The position numbers and the translations under genes were made by a program. A model generated the notes under the pieces. It searched no databases. It was given only the letters and a program-made list of their open reading frames with translations, and was not told the DNA's origin. 61,939 nucleotides of DNA from Planctomycetota bacterium (GTDB taxonomy: Bacteria; Planctomycetota; Planctomycetia; Pirellulales; Pirellulaceae), in contig CAUJHS010000114.1 of assembly GCA_963204915.1 (NCBI GenBank), forward strand, positions 1 to 61,939, read 5' to 3'. Below, piece after piece: positions 46,668 through 57,034 of the stretch; within the stretch, counting starts at the first letter, position 1, and every line of letters begins with the position of its first letter.

Positions 46668-47401
46668 ACCACCTCCTCGGGCGCAATGGGGTGCGGGTTC
46701 TCGGTCAACTCGCTGATCTCGCCCGAACGCAAGTGCACGATCCGATCGGCTACGGCCGCTAGCGCCGCATTGTGAGTAATGACCACCACGGTTTTGCCCA
46801 AGTCGCGGTTCAGATCGACGAGCAGACGAAGCACGCGTTTGCCTGTTTCGAAGTCAAGCGCGCCGGTCGGTTCATCGCACAACAACAATTGAGGATTCTT
46901 CGCGATAGCCCGGGCAATGGAAACGCGTTGCTGTTCACCGCCGGAAAGCTGCGAAGGAAAATGCTCGGCCCGGTCCTCCAGCCCCACGAGCCGCAGCATC
47001 TCGTCCGCGTCGCGCGGATCGCGCGCGATCTCCGTCGAAATTAGAATGTTCTCCCGAGCCGTCAAATTCGGCACGAGATTATAAAACTGGAAGACGAACC
47101 CCACTTCATCCCGTCGGTAGCGGGTCAATTCACGATTTGACGCGGTCGTCAGGTCTTGGCCATCGTAAAGCACCGAACCACTGGAAGGACGATCCATTCC
47201 GCCCACGATGTTCAGTATCGTCGTCTTGCCCGAGCCACTGGGGCCAACCATCGCCAGGAACTCGCCACGGCGAATGTCGAGCGTAATGTTCTTCAGCACC
47301 ACGACCGAGACTTCACCCATGACAAACGTCCGCCCGACGCCGCTCAAGCGAAGCAGCGGTTGATGGTTCGTTTTGGGCGGCTGGGTGGAGTCGTTGCGCA
47401 T
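46661..47401 (-). CDS. ABC transporter ATPase, LolD/MacB-type
   Basis: 246 residues. Walker A GPSGSGKTT, Q-loop in EVGFVFQFYNL, signature LSGGEQQRVSIARA, Walker B LLLCDEPTGALD and H-loop VVVITHNAAL. Belongs to the subfamily of ATPases (LolD, MacB, FtsE) that pair with FtsX-type permeases. First gene of the three-gene exporter operon. Confidence 0.95.
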   Translation of the reverse strand: MRNDSTQPPKTNHQPLLRLSGVGRTFVMGEVSVVVLKNITLDIRRGEFLAMVGPSGSGKTTILNIVGGMDRPSSGSVLYDGQDLTTASNRELTRYRRDEVGFVFQFYNLVPNLTARENILISTEIARDPRDADEMLRLVGLEDRAEHFPSQLSGGEQQRVSIARAIAKNPQLLLCDEPTGALDFETGKRVLRLLVDLNRDLGKTVVVITHNAALAAVADRIVHLRSGEISELTENPHPIAPEEVVW

Positions 47402-47472
47402 TCCCCGACGACCGGGCCACGGTGCATAGCAATGTTTGGGCGCAGGACGAACGTTAGCGACCCTAGGCCCAA

Positions 47473-48543
47473 TTACTTGGGAGCAGCCCCAGGCGGAAGG
47501 TCGGTGAGTACGACTTTCGTCGGATCAATCACCACATGCTTGATCAACTGCCGCTTCCAGGTGTAGGTGATGTGCACCAGACCGTCGTCTGTTTGAATCA
47601 CCGCGGGATACGAATACTCGCCCGGCTGGTTTTCCAGAACGACGGCGCCCTGCCAGGTTTTACCGTCCTTGGAAATCGCCACATTCAACGGCGAGCGACC
47701 GCGCGGCGTGTGATTGTACACGAGCAGTTGACGGCCATCTTGCAGGGTCACGCCGTCGAGCCCCGAGTTGGGGTTGGGCAGGTTCGCGGCGGTGACATCG
47801 CTCCAGGTCTTTCCGCCGTCGCGCGATTCGGTTCGCACGACCTTCCCCTGTCGGCTGCGGCACAGGGCTTCGATCCGGCCGTCGGGATAAGTCAGCAACG
47901 TGGGCTGAATGGCGGCGAACTCGCGCCCATCGTGAATGGGCCCGGTGTTTTGCCATGTTTTTCCCAGATCGCTGGTTCGTTCAAAGTGCAGCCGCCAGCC
48001 TTCATGCTCGGTGCTGCTGCCGCAGATCAGCACGCCGTTCACCATGATGGGCTTGTTCTTGATTGGCCCCAGAATACCGTCCGGCAGACGCTGCGCCTCG
48101 GACCATGTGGCGCCGTGATCGTCGCTCGTTTTGAGCACGCCCCACCAGGTGTCGGGACTGGGACCCACCTTGTAGAAGAGCAGCAGCGGGCCTTTCTCCG
48201 GTTGGAACAACACGGGGTTCCAACAGGGATAGCGCGTTTGAGCGTCTTTCACTCCGTTCGCGACTTCGACCGGTTCGCTCCACTTTTGGCCGTCATGACG
48301 ACTGACCCAAATGCCCACGTCGGGGTGTTTTTCATACGTGCCGCCGAACCATGCGGCAATGAGTTGTCCGTTGACCTCTTCCAGCGTCGAGGCGTGACAT
48401 TCCGGGAACGGCGCCTTGTCGTAAAGGAACTCGGCCTTCAGCACACCCGGCGGGTACGACATGGGATCGTGTGTTTGGCCATTGGCCGTGTACGCCAAAC
48501 CAGCCACGGCAACCCCAATCAGTGCGAAACGTACGTAGTTCAT
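47473..48543 (-). CDS. Secreted sialidase-like (BNR) protein
   Basis: 356 residues from ATG 48543 (MNYVRFALIGVAVAGLAYTANG signal peptide). Four Asp-box repeats are visible: SDDHGATWSEAQ, SDLGKTWQNT, ESRDGGKTWSDV and SKDGKTWQGA. This is the six-bladed propeller of sialidases and related exo-glycosidases. Planctomycetes hold many such enzymes for sulfated or acidic glycans. Specificity is unknown. It may instead be a non-catalytic propeller. Confidence 0.85.
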   Translation of the reverse strand: MNYVRFALIGVAVAGLAYTANGQTHDPMSYPPGVLKAEFLYDKAPFPECHASTLEEVNGQLIAAWFGGTYEKHPDVGIWVSRHDGQKWSEPVEVANGVKDAQTRYPCWNPVLFQPEKGPLLLFYKVGPSPDTWWGVLKTSDDHGATWSEAQRLPDGILGPIKNKPIMVNGVLICGSSTEHEGWRLHFERTSDLGKTWQNTGPIHDGREFAAIQPTLLTYPDGRIEALCRSRQGKVVRTESRDGGKTWSDVTAANLPNPNSGLDGVTLQDGRQLLVYNHTPRGRSPLNVAISKDGKTWQGAVVLENQPGEYSYPAVIQTDDGLVHITYTWKRQLIKHVVIDPTKVVLTDLPPGAAPK

Positions 48544-48630
48544 CAAGGCGCCTTTCACACAGGAAGCAAGGAAGAGAGAACCCAACGCGGCGCGAGTTGC
48601 GCCAACCGATCCTGCCGATGCCAACCTTCG

Positions 48631-49224
48631 TTATTTGACCCCGGACGGATTGAAATACTCAGGCTCGTGGCCTTTTCGCCATTTGATGTTGCAACCCAAT
48701 GACGGCCGCTGCGGCTCTGCCGGTTTCTGGCCCGCTAACACGGCGTCGACCGCGGCGCGCAGATCTTTACCCGTGACGGGAATGCCCGACTGCGGGCGGC
48801 TCTCGTCGAACTGGCCGCGATACGCCAGGCGTCGGTCGCGGTCGAAGACGAAAAAGTCCGGCGTGCATGCCGCATGGTATGCTTGCGCTACTTCTTGGGT
48901 TTCGTCGTACAGGTAGGGGAATGAATAACCCCGGTCTTCGGCTTCATGCACCATTCGCTCGGGTGAATCTTCCGGGTAGGCTGACGCGTCGTTCGAGTTG
49001 ATCGCCACGACCGCTACGCCCCGAGCCTGATATTGGCGGCCAAATTCCGCGAGCGCGTCGGCCAGATGTTTGACAAACGGACAATGATTGCAAATGAACA
49101 TCACCACCAGCGCTGGCGCGTCTTCGAAATTGGCCAGCGACATGGTGCGTCCGTCCACATTGACCAGCGAAAAATCGGGCGCTTGGGTTCCCAAGGAGAG
49201 CATCGTACTCGCGGTCTTGACCAT
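48631..49224 (-). CDS. Thioredoxin-fold (AhpC/TSA-like) protein
   Basis: 197 residues. Starts as MVKTASTMLSLGTQAPDFSLVNVDGRTMSLA; the redox-type motif is FICNHCPFV (CxxC). Further thioredoxin-fold features are VVAINSNDASAYPEDSPERM, LYDETQEVAQAYHAACTPDFFVFD. The group is found widely in bacteria as putative thiol-disulfide or peroxiredoxin-like proteins. No signal peptide, so it is probably cytoplasmic. The downstream sialidase-like gene lies 87 bases away. Confidence 0.88.
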   Translation of the reverse strand: MVKTASTMLSLGTQAPDFSLVNVDGRTMSLANFEDAPALVVMFICNHCPFVKHLADALAEFGRQYQARGVAVVAINSNDASAYPEDSPERMVHEAEDRGYSFPYLYDETQEVAQAYHAACTPDFFVFDRDRRLAYRGQFDESRPQSGIPVTGKDLRAAVDAVLAGQKPAEPQRPSLGCNIKWRKGHEPEYFNPSGVK

Positions 49225-49428
49225 GGCAAACCTTTCGGTCAGTCAATAAAGTAATCGAAATATCAAACCAATCGCGCGGCAAGGAAAGGCGATCCCGCAC
49301 GCGCGCCGTCGGCGAGGAGAAGCGGTCGCCAGCGTCGGCGTCCGAGTGACGGTGCGGTTGCCTTGTGCGACGGCTACTGCATCGGCGCACGCGAAATCTT
49401 CGCCGACGGGAACTCGACCCTCGAACGG

Positions 49429-50205
49429 CTATGGTACACCAAATAATTGGCGAGCGTTAGCGGAAGTCTGCCGGCCGAATTCGTCGATCGTCACGCCGCG
49501 CACCTTGGCTAGACATGCCGCCGTATGCACGAGGCGCGCTGGTTCGTTGGGATGCTTGCCGCGTAGCGGATCCGGCGAAAGATACGGACTATCGGTCTCG
49601 ATCAAAATGCGGTCCGCGGGAATCATGGCGGCTACGTGGCGCAGGTCTTCCGACTTCTTGAACGTCACCATGCCCGCGAAGCTAATGTACAAACTCAGGT
49701 CCAGGCAGCGGCGCGCCAGGGCTTCGTCGCCCGTGAACGAATGCATGACGCCGCGGAGCGGACCACGGCTGCGGGCCGCCTCGAGCATCGTCGCGATGTC
49801 ATCGCCACAGTCCCGCATATGAACGATGAACGCTTTGTCCAACGCTTGAGATAACCGCAAGTGCCGGTCAAAGTAGTCCTGTTGCACCTCAAACGGCGTG
49901 TAGTCCCAATAGCGATCCAGCCCGGTTTCGCCAATGGCCGCCACGCGGGGGTGCAGGGCGATTTGCGTAATGCGATCCCAATCGCCCTCGCCAGTTTGAG
50001 CGCAGTAATTCGGCTGGATTCCGACCGCGGCGTACACGCCAGGGAATTGCTCGGCCAGCGCGATGCATTGTTCGCTGGATGGCGCAGTGACGCCCACGGC
50101 CAAAATCGTTGTTACCCCCGCCTCGTGTGCGCGCCGAACGACCTCGGATCGATTGGCGTCGAACGCTTCATCGTCAAGATGCGCGTGCGTATCAAAGTAC
50201 GACAT
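49429..50205 (-). CDS. TatD-family metal-dependent hydrolase
   Basis: 258 residues from ATG 50205 (MSYFDTHAHLDDEAFD). The frame is open 29 codons upstream into the neighbouring gene, but those residues do not look native. Metal-binding motifs are complete: DTHAHLD, GETGLDRYWDY, VHMRDC, GVMHSFTGDE, and LIETDSPYLSPDPLRG. TatD proteins are DNases or related hydrolases, so the call is at the family level. Confidence 0.92.
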   Translation of the reverse strand: MSYFDTHAHLDDEAFDANRSEVVRRAHEAGVTTILAVGVTAPSSEQCIALAEQFPGVYAAVGIQPNYCAQTGEGDWDRITQIALHPRVAAIGETGLDRYWDYTPFEVQQDYFDRHLRLSQALDKAFIVHMRDCGDDIATMLEAARSRGPLRGVMHSFTGDEALARRCLDLSLYISFAGMVTFKKSEDLRHVAAMIPADRILIETDSPYLSPDPLRGKHPNEPARLVHTAACLAKVRGVTIDEFGRQTSANARQLFGVP

Positions 50206-50260
50206 GAGAATCGGGAAGGACGATGGATGCGCCGCGGCAATGGACGCCGTGACGGCTGCG

Positions 50261-50725
50261 TTACGAAGGACGCGAACCACCCACCAATTCAACCAGGGAA
50301 TCGAGATGGCCTTTGGCCTGGCCTAAGATTTCCTCCGCCACGGCTTTCGCAGGGGGATCGTTGTCCAACTCGCGAGCGCAAATTTCGATCTCGCGAACAG
50401 CGCGCCGCTGCCATTCAATCAAGCGGTCGAGGATGAAATTGAACGAGAGGTCGTGCCAGCCTGTGTAGTGCATCGGAAAGTGGCCGGCCTCTAACACGCC
50501 GTCCCGGTCCAAGATCATGGCCCCCAGACGCTCGACCGTGTGTTGATGATCTTCGATGATATGCGCCACGGTCTTGGTTGCGTCGGCGTCCTCGCGGCTC
50601 GTCCAGGGACCGGCGTCGTGGAGGTACAACGGAAGCGAGCGATTGTGCAGCGCGTACAAGCGGTTGAGCGCGTTGATCGTGCGGGCCGGATTCATAACCC
50701 TCAGGTGCGGGGCGGACATAGGCAT
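50261..50725 (-). CDS. Small helical protein, possibly ferritin-like bundle
   Basis: 154 residues from ATG 50725; the start codon lies three bases past the nuoN stop. Alternatives are ATG 50719 and 50695. The sequence is mostly helical (ARTINALNRLYALHNRSLPLYL, EDHQHTVERLGAMILDRDG, AVREIEICARELDNDPPAKAVAEEIL). Glu and His residues in long helices recall ferritin-like proteins, but no complete di-iron motif can be named. It could be a metal-binding or DNA-protection protein. Role unknown. Confidence 0.6.
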   Translation of the reverse strand: MPMSAPHLRVMNPARTINALNRLYALHNRSLPLYLHDAGPWTSREDADATKTVAHIIEDHQHTVERLGAMILDRDGVLEAGHFPMHYTGWHDLSFNFILDRLIEWQRRAVREIEICARELDNDPPAKAVAEEILGQAKGHLDSLVELVGGSRPS

Positions 50726-50727
50726 GA

Positions 50728-52434
50728 CTAAAAGAGCTGCGCCGCCGCTTGCAGCGTCCACTCGTTAAGGAAGTTCCAACTGAAGATCAACACAACCAAC
50801 GGAATAGTCAACAGCACCACGTACGCCACGGGGAACACTCCCACCGAAAACGGCGTGCGCGATTCCGGCTCAGGGTCAATCGTCATCACCTTGACCACTC
50901 GCACGTAATAAAACAGGCTGATTGCGGTGTTCACACCGCCAATGACCAGAAGCCACAGCAAGTGCGAGGCGGAAACTCCGGCCTGACTGGCTACTACGTA
51001 ACCGTCGGCGAGAGCCGCGAACACGGCGAACTTGCCCAAAAAACCGGCCAGCGGCGGCAAGCCAACCAGACTGAATAAGATGATGGAGAAGCAAATCACG
51101 ACCCACGGAGCGCGATGTACTAATCCGGCGTAGTCGGCGATTTCTTCGCTTCGCAGCGAGTTGCGCAGGAACGCAACAATGGCGAAGGCCCCCAAGTTCA
51201 TGAACAAATAAATTGCGATGTACAAGGCCAGCGCGGCGGCGGCGTCATGAGCGCGGGACGAATCGAGTCCTACGAGCGTTAGTATGGGCGGAGCCGCCAT
51301 CATCATGTACCCGGCGTGGGCGATGGTCGAATAGGCCAGCAGCCGTTTGATGTTGGTTTGTCCGTACGCCGCCAAATTTCCAAACGTACACGTGATGGCT
51401 GCGACGAACGCCACCAGCCATCCCATGTAGTTCCGTACCGGCGTGAGCTGCGCGACGGCTTCTTCGCGGCCCCGGCCTGACGTTTCCGCCGCCACCGCCG
51501 GGTCTTGCGCCATAACATAGAGCGCGCCGTCCGCCAGATGTTGCCGCGGCGCGGTTTGCACCGCGACGGGTTCATCGGCTACGCCCGGCGGCACCGCCCC
51601 CACGCCAAGAATCACACGCAGCAACAGGGCGAGCGCAGCAGCCTTTGATGCGACGCTCAGGAACGCGTTCACCTCGGCCGCGGCGCCTTCAAACACATCA
51701 GGACACCAGAAGTGAAACGGAACCGCGGAAAGTTTGAATGCCAGACCGACCAAAATCATCAAGCTGGCCAGGGCGAGCACCATCAATTGCGATGAAGAAA
51801 ACTCGGCATAACGGCGGGCCAACTCCAGGGCGATCGTCGGCATATGCGCCGTATTCAGGAGCCCCGCCACAAGGCTTATCCCATACAACATTACGCCTGC
51901 GGCTCCGGCGCCGTATATGGCGTACTTTAGAGCGGCCTCGCTGCTTTGACGCCTTCCTTTGAGCAAACCCGCCAACGCGTACGAGGGCACGCTGGCCATT
52001 TCAACCGCCACAAACACCATGAACAGATGATTCGCCGATGACATCAGGCACATGCCAAGCGTCGCGCCAAACACCAGTGAATAAATGTCTGGGCCGTCTT
52101 CCCGATCGGGAATGCCGGAAAGTTTCGTCAGCACTACGAATAAGATCAAAAAGAGCAACAAGAACGCCCGCATAAACAGCGTGAACTTGTCATACACCAA
52201 CATGCCGGTGAAAATCTCGGTCCGTTCGGCCGGTCCGTACAAGGCGAGTACAAAACCGACAATAGCGCCCGCGAACGCAAGGTACGATACATCAACGCGA
52301 CGCCCCCAGTTGAAGAGGCGCACCGCCAACATGAGGACGATGGTAGCGCAGATCACCAGTTCCGGCCCGAAGGCCGGCATACTGACGTCGACGGTATTGT
52401 GGTAAACGTTGTTTACGTATTCAGTAAGGTTCAC
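50728..52434 (-). CDS. nuoN: NADH-quinone oxidoreductase subunit N
   Basis: 568 residues from a GTG. About 14 membrane helices with the antiporter-like fold. The family signature is visible in LVFGATLGMCLMSSANHLFMVFVAVEMASVPSYALAG and in SAVPFHFWCPDVFEGAAAEVNAFLSV. One of the three proton-pumping subunits of complex I. Slightly longer than the 485-residue E. coli protein. Last gene of the nuoHJKLMN run. Confidence 0.95.
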   Translation of the reverse strand: MNLTEYVNNVYHNTVDVSMPAFGPELVICATIVLMLAVRLFNWGRRVDVSYLAFAGAIVGFVLALYGPAERTEIFTGMLVYDKFTLFMRAFLLLFLILFVVLTKLSGIPDREDGPDIYSLVFGATLGMCLMSSANHLFMVFVAVEMASVPSYALAGLLKGRRQSSEAALKYAIYGAGAAGVMLYGISLVAGLLNTAHMPTIALELARRYAEFSSSQLMVLALASLMILVGLAFKLSAVPFHFWCPDVFEGAAAEVNAFLSVASKAAALALLLRVILGVGAVPPGVADEPVAVQTAPRQHLADGALYVMAQDPAVAAETSGRGREEAVAQLTPVRNYMGWLVAFVAAITCTFGNLAAYGQTNIKRLLAYSTIAHAGYMMMAAPPILTLVGLDSSRAHDAAAALALYIAIYLFMNLGAFAIVAFLRNSLRSEEIADYAGLVHRAPWVVICFSIILFSLVGLPPLAGFLGKFAVFAALADGYVVASQAGVSASHLLWLLVIGGVNTAISLFYYVRVVKVMTIDPEPESRTPFSVGVFPVAYVVLLTIPLVVLIFSWNFLNEWTLQAAAQLF

Positions 52435-52536
52435 GGCGAAGATCGCAAGTCATGAAGACTTAAAAAGTTTTGCCGAACTGGAGTATGTATTCGCTTCCGG
52501 CTGCGAGGCCCCAAGCTAGTCAACCACGCCGGAGGG

Positions 52537-54426
52537 TTACCGTGATGCGTCATCAACCGCACCGTTTTGGACGACGTTTGCGGGAGCGACCGGCGCCAGA
52601 ACGACCGCAACCGTGGGAGGGACCGTGGCGCGGGCCTGCTGCTCGGGTTGCGCCTCCAAACTGGGGTGCTTCACGCGCTCGGTCCATTCCGTAAGATCGT
52701 CCACCTGCCGGTCGATGGTTGCGTCCATGTATCGCAAGACCGTGTGGTAGGGAAATACGCCCAACAGGATGGCGAAAATCAATAACACGGCGCCAATCGA
52801 GACTTCGCGCGGCGTCATCGGCGTCAGAGCTTCACCATGGGGGCCTTTATACTCCGGCCCCAAGTAAACGCGTTGAATGGCCCACAGAATGTAGCCCGCG
52901 GTGAGAATCACTACGCCGGCTGAAATCACCGCGAGCAGTTTGCTGAAGTTCCACACCGAGAGCACCACGAGCACTTCGCCAATGAAGCCGCACAAGCCGG
53001 GCAAGCCCAAACCAGCGAAGAAAATGCCGATCGCCAACGCCGTGTAAACCGGCATGCGTCCGAACAGGCCGCCGAACTCGTCCAGATTGCGATGGTGAAC
53101 GCGGTCGTAGACCACGCCGACCATAAAGAACATGCCAGCCGAGCTGATGCCGTGAGCAATCATTTGGAACATGGCGCCTTTGATGCCCATATTCCAATAA
53201 TCGCTGTTAAAGGGGTTAAGACCGCCGACCATGCCGACCGACCAAACGCCCAGACCGAGCATTACATAACCCATGTGGCTAACCGAGCTATAAGCCACCA
53301 TGCGCTTGAAATCTTTCTGAGCGAGGGCCGCAAAGGCGCCATACACCATGCTGACCACGCCGAGGATGCACACGAGCCACATCCAGTTGTAACCCCCTTC
53401 AGGGCAAATGGGATAACAAATGCGGATGATGCCGTAACCGCCCATCTTCAACAACACGCCAGCCAGAATCATCGAAATCGGCGTGGGGGCTTCCACGTGT
53501 GCGTCAGGAAGCCACGTATGGAACGGAACGCTGGGAACTTTGATGATAAAGCCGATCAACAGCAGCAAAAACGCCCACTCTTGCAAGGTCCAGTTAAATA
53601 GCAAAGCGTCGTCATACTGCGTGGTGTGCTGACCGATGGCCGCCATGGCCAAAAGGTTGAACGTATGCACCGATTGTCCCGGCATGTCGACTTCGCCGGC
53701 GCGAATGGCGACGAACTGGTCGGCGTGCGGCTGGAGCATGGTCGTCACGCGTTCCGTCACTTGGGGAGAAAGGTGCAGTTCTTCCCAAGAGACCGCGGCC
53801 TGCGGGTTTTCAAACAGATCGCTCGCCAGAGCGATTTCGCGCAGATCGCTGTTGAAATAGAGCATCAACAAAGCGATCAACATCAGCACGCTGCCCACGA
53901 GCGTATATAAGAAGAACTTGATGGCCGCGTACTCTTTCCGCGGACCGCCCCATACTCCGATGAGAAAATACATCGGCAGGAGCATGACTTCCCAGAACAC
54001 GTAAAACAGGAAGAAGTCAAGCGCCACGAACACGCCCAACATGCCTGTTTCGAGCAGCAAAAACAGAATGCAGTATCCTTTGACATGTTTGGTGATGGAC
54101 CAACTCGCGCCCATCGCCAATAGCGAAATGAACGAGGTGAGCAGCACCAGCGGCAAACTGATGCCGTCGACTCCGAGAAAATAATAAATGTTGAACGACG
54201 GGATCCAAGCTTTGTTAAACGCCAACTGCATCCCGGCTTGCGCGGTGTCGAACGTGCCTTGCCAACCTGGCATGAAGAAGCCAAGCGTAAGCAAGAAGAC
54301 GACGGCCGTTACCGCCAGGGAAAAACCGCGTAGCGCGTTATGGCTCTTGCTGGGAATAAACGCCAGCAGCAGAGCCCCCGCAGCGGGAAGAAACACAATC
54401 AAGCTGAGAAAAAGTGCGGCTGTCAT
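52537..54426 (-). CDS. nuoM: NADH-quinone oxidoreductase subunit M
   Basis: 629 residues. Antiporter-like helices with LFYVFWEVMLLPMYFLIGVWGG and VPSVPFHTWLPDAHVEAPTPISMILAGVLLKMGGYGIIR, the hallmark of NuoM. Larger than E. coli (509), mainly because of an insertion of about 90 residues after LIALLMLYFNSD, containing SPQVTERVTTMLQPHADQF, and a Pro/Ala-rich C-terminal tail. A proton-translocating subunit of complex I. Confidence 0.95.
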   Translation of the reverse strand: MTAALFLSLIVFLPAAGALLLAFIPSKSHNALRGFSLAVTAVVFLLTLGFFMPGWQGTFDTAQAGMQLAFNKAWIPSFNIYYFLGVDGISLPLVLLTSFISLLAMGASWSITKHVKGYCILFLLLETGMLGVFVALDFFLFYVFWEVMLLPMYFLIGVWGGPRKEYAAIKFFLYTLVGSVLMLIALLMLYFNSDLREIALASDLFENPQAAVSWEELHLSPQVTERVTTMLQPHADQFVAIRAGEVDMPGQSVHTFNLLAMAAIGQHTTQYDDALLFNWTLQEWAFLLLLIGFIIKVPSVPFHTWLPDAHVEAPTPISMILAGVLLKMGGYGIIRICYPICPEGGYNWMWLVCILGVVSMVYGAFAALAQKDFKRMVAYSSVSHMGYVMLGLGVWSVGMVGGLNPFNSDYWNMGIKGAMFQMIAHGISSAGMFFMVGVVYDRVHHRNLDEFGGLFGRMPVYTALAIGIFFAGLGLPGLCGFIGEVLVVLSVWNFSKLLAVISAGVVILTAGYILWAIQRVYLGPEYKGPHGEALTPMTPREVSIGAVLLIFAILLGVFPYHTVLRYMDATIDRQVDDLTEWTERVKHPSLEAQPEQQARATVPPTVAVVLAPVAPANVVQNGAVDDASR

Positions 54427-54568
54427 CGTCGCGATATTTTTCGTTTACATCGCAGGCGCGGCGCCTGCCAGGTCGTGAATCTTCAGGACGAAAGGCTAGT
54501 CAAGGAACGAAGCGGAACCGAACCGTCGCGATGCCCTCACCCGCGCTAGGTAACGGAAAGCGCAAGGG

Positions 54569-57034
54569 TCAGGACCCGCCCGCATACGTCACGCGGAAAA
54601 TGCTAATCACTACAAACAGAACTAAGGCGCCCACGAGGATGAACAACACATACTCGCGCAAGTTTCCGCGCTGGACGCGCCGCGTAGCCAGGCCGAGCGA
54701 GTACATCCATCCTGCGAAGACGTTTACAAAACCATCCACTACCACACGGTCGGCCAGCCACTCCCATCCGTAGGCAAAACGTCGGGTGACTTTGGCGGAA
54801 CCGTCGACAATCCAGTCAATCCAATTGCGGTCAAACCTTGCCGCCACGCCCGAGACGACGTGCGTGGGCTTGACGAAAATCCAATCGTACAATTCGTCGA
54901 ACCACCACTTGTTCACCAAGAACCGATGTATCGGAGAAAACTGCTGCCGCACTTCACCCGCCAGGTGCGGCTGCCACACGTAAAACATGGTCGCCAGCAA
55001 TATGCCGGAAAGGGCGGTTCCGAACGCGATCAACGTGGCGGGAATCACGTGCGAGGCGGCGTGACTGTCGTGCTCGTTCGGCCAAACCATGTTGACCAAC
55101 ACGCCTTGCATATCGTTCAAACCGCCGGCCGGGCGAGCTTGTTCGAGGAGTGTCGAGAGTCGCAGCGAGGAAAACGGAATTGGCCAGGCAACGCCCACGG
55201 CGAACACGGCCAAAATGACCAGCGGAGCGACCATCGACCAAGGCGACTCGTGCGCGTGATCGTACCGATGATGATTTCGCGGCTTGCCGAGGAACGTCAT
55301 ATACCACATGCGGAACATGTAAAACGCCGTGATCGCCGCGCCGCCGGCCGCCGCCCAAAAGAACACCGCGCCCCAACCGGGGTTGGTGGTCATGAACAAG
55401 TGGCCTTGTTCGAGAATCGCGTCTTTGGAGTAGTAACCGCTCAACCCGATGACAAACGGAATGCCGGCGCCCGCAATCGCCAAACAGCCAATCAACATGG
55501 TGTAAGCCGTCCAAGGCATCTTCTTGATTAAGCCGCCCATTTCGGGCATTTCATTCGTGTGCACCGCGTGAATGACCGAGCCAGAGCAAAGGAACAACAA
55601 GCTCTTGAAGAAGGCGTGCGTCACCAGGTGCATGACTCCAGCCAGCCATCCGCCCATGCCGATGGCGAGCATCATGTAGCCGAGTTGGCTGATGGTCGAA
55701 TAGGCCAACACACGTTTAATATCGGTCGCGGTAATGGCGATCGTAGCCGCCATGAACAACGTGATGGCTCCGACAATGGCGATGACGAACAACACTTCGG
55801 GCGCGAAGAACGGATAAAACCGGGCCGCCAGATAAACGCCAGCCGCCACCATCGTCGCCGAGTGGACGAGCGCGGAAACCGGCGTAGGACCTTCCATCGC
55901 GTCGGGCAACCACACATGGAGCGGAAACTGCGCGCTTTTGCCCACACAACCGCAGAAAATTCCCACGCCAGCGACGATCAAGAGCCAATAGCCGTAACCG
56001 GGCGCCTTGCCGTCAGGACCCACGTTTCGCCAGTTTTCCGTGGTGGCGCGTTCTTGAATGGCGGTTTCGAGTTGGTCGGGAGTCGCGTCGGGGCCCAGTT
56101 CACGAGCGATATCTCGCACGCGGTCCTGGGCGCTGGCGTACACCATGCCGTCCGGCGTTTGTAGCACGTGGCTCGGGCCAGGCCGTACGGCTTCAAACAA
56201 CTCATCGAAAGCAAACGTCCCCAGCGAACTCCAAATGGCCATCAGGCCGATGATCATGCCGAAGTCGCCCACGCGATTGACAATAAACGCCTTGTTGGCC
56301 GCGTTCGTGGCGCTCTTGCGCTCGATGTAAAAGCCAATCAAAAAGTAAGAGCAAATGCCGACCAATTCCCAGAACACAAACACCATCAGCACGTTGCCGG
56401 CCAGCACCAGCCCCAACATGCTGAAGCAAAACAGCGACAGATACTGAAAGAAGCGATGGAACCGGCCCGGGCGATGCACATGTTCGCCGTCAGCGGTATG
56501 TGCCTCGTGGTCGGTAATGTCGTGCAGTTCGTCGTGCATGTAGCCGGTGGCGTACACGTGAATGCACGAGGCGATGAGCGTGACCATGCAGAACATGGCG
56601 ATGGTCAGCGAATCAATGTAGTAACTGATGCTTAGCTGCAAATCGCCAATCTTGGCGAGCACGTAATATTCGCCCGAAACTTTGGGCGGAGTTGAACCGT
56701 GATGGGACGCGGCGTGGGAATCCCCAGCGACGCCTTCCGACGCGTGCGAATCATGGGCGGATTTGGCATTTTGCGATTCGCCTTCGTGCGCATCGCCCGC
56801 ATGCTCGCTTGCGGCGGCGTGATGATCGTCATGCGGCGCTTCCGGCCAATGGTTCGCCAGCCAGATTCCCAGGCTGATGAACGACAAGAGCCCGGCCAAC
56901 ACGATGGCGCCAATGGCCACGTAGGCAGCGCTCTTCCCCCCGTGGCCCAACGAAGGCCCTAAGAGAAGGATGACGAAGAACGAAGCGAGGGGCGCCAGCA
57001 CGGCAAGCCCCAGGAGTACAGGTAACGATTCCAT
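54569..57034 (-). CDS. nuoL: NADH-quinone oxidoreductase subunit L, His-rich
   Basis: 821 residues, against about 610 in E. coli. Core motifs: LVFVFWELVGICSYFLIGFYIERKSA, KSAQFPLHVWLPDAMEGPTPVSALVHSATMVAAGVYL, and the long amphipathic helix at the C-terminus that couples subunits. The extra length includes two His-rich loops, residues about 64-115 (HDDHHAAASEHAGDAH) and about 180-200 (HDELHDITDHEAHTADGEHVH). Both may bind metal ions. Overlaps nuoK by one base. Confidence 0.95.
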   Translation of the reverse strand: MESLPVLLGLAVLAPLASFFVILLLGPSLGHGGKSAAYVAIGAIVLAGLLSFISLGIWLANHWPEAPHDDHHAAASEHAGDAHEGESQNAKSAHDSHASEGVAGDSHAASHHGSTPPKVSGEYYVLAKIGDLQLSISYYIDSLTIAMFCMVTLIASCIHVYATGYMHDELHDITDHEAHTADGEHVHRPGRFHRFFQYLSLFCFSMLGLVLAGNVLMVFVFWELVGICSYFLIGFYIERKSATNAANKAFIVNRVGDFGMIIGLMAIWSSLGTFAFDELFEAVRPGPSHVLQTPDGMVYASAQDRVRDIARELGPDATPDQLETAIQERATTENWRNVGPDGKAPGYGYWLLIVAGVGIFCGCVGKSAQFPLHVWLPDAMEGPTPVSALVHSATMVAAGVYLAARFYPFFAPEVLFVIAIVGAITLFMAATIAITATDIKRVLAYSTISQLGYMMLAIGMGGWLAGVMHLVTHAFFKSLLFLCSGSVIHAVHTNEMPEMGGLIKKMPWTAYTMLIGCLAIAGAGIPFVIGLSGYYSKDAILEQGHLFMTTNPGWGAVFFWAAAGGAAITAFYMFRMWYMTFLGKPRNHHRYDHAHESPWSMVAPLVILAVFAVGVAWPIPFSSLRLSTLLEQARPAGGLNDMQGVLVNMVWPNEHDSHAASHVIPATLIAFGTALSGILLATMFYVWQPHLAGEVRQQFSPIHRFLVNKWWFDELYDWIFVKPTHVVSGVAARFDRNWIDWIVDGSAKVTRRFAYGWEWLADRVVVDGFVNVFAGWMYSLGLATRRVQRGNLREYVLFILVGALVLFVVISIFRVTYAGGS

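Noticed and set aside
47536-48702. A 388-codon open frame opposite the sialidase-like gene
   Set aside because: The opposite strand has four Asp boxes and a signal peptide. The long frame is explained by codon bias of the real gene.
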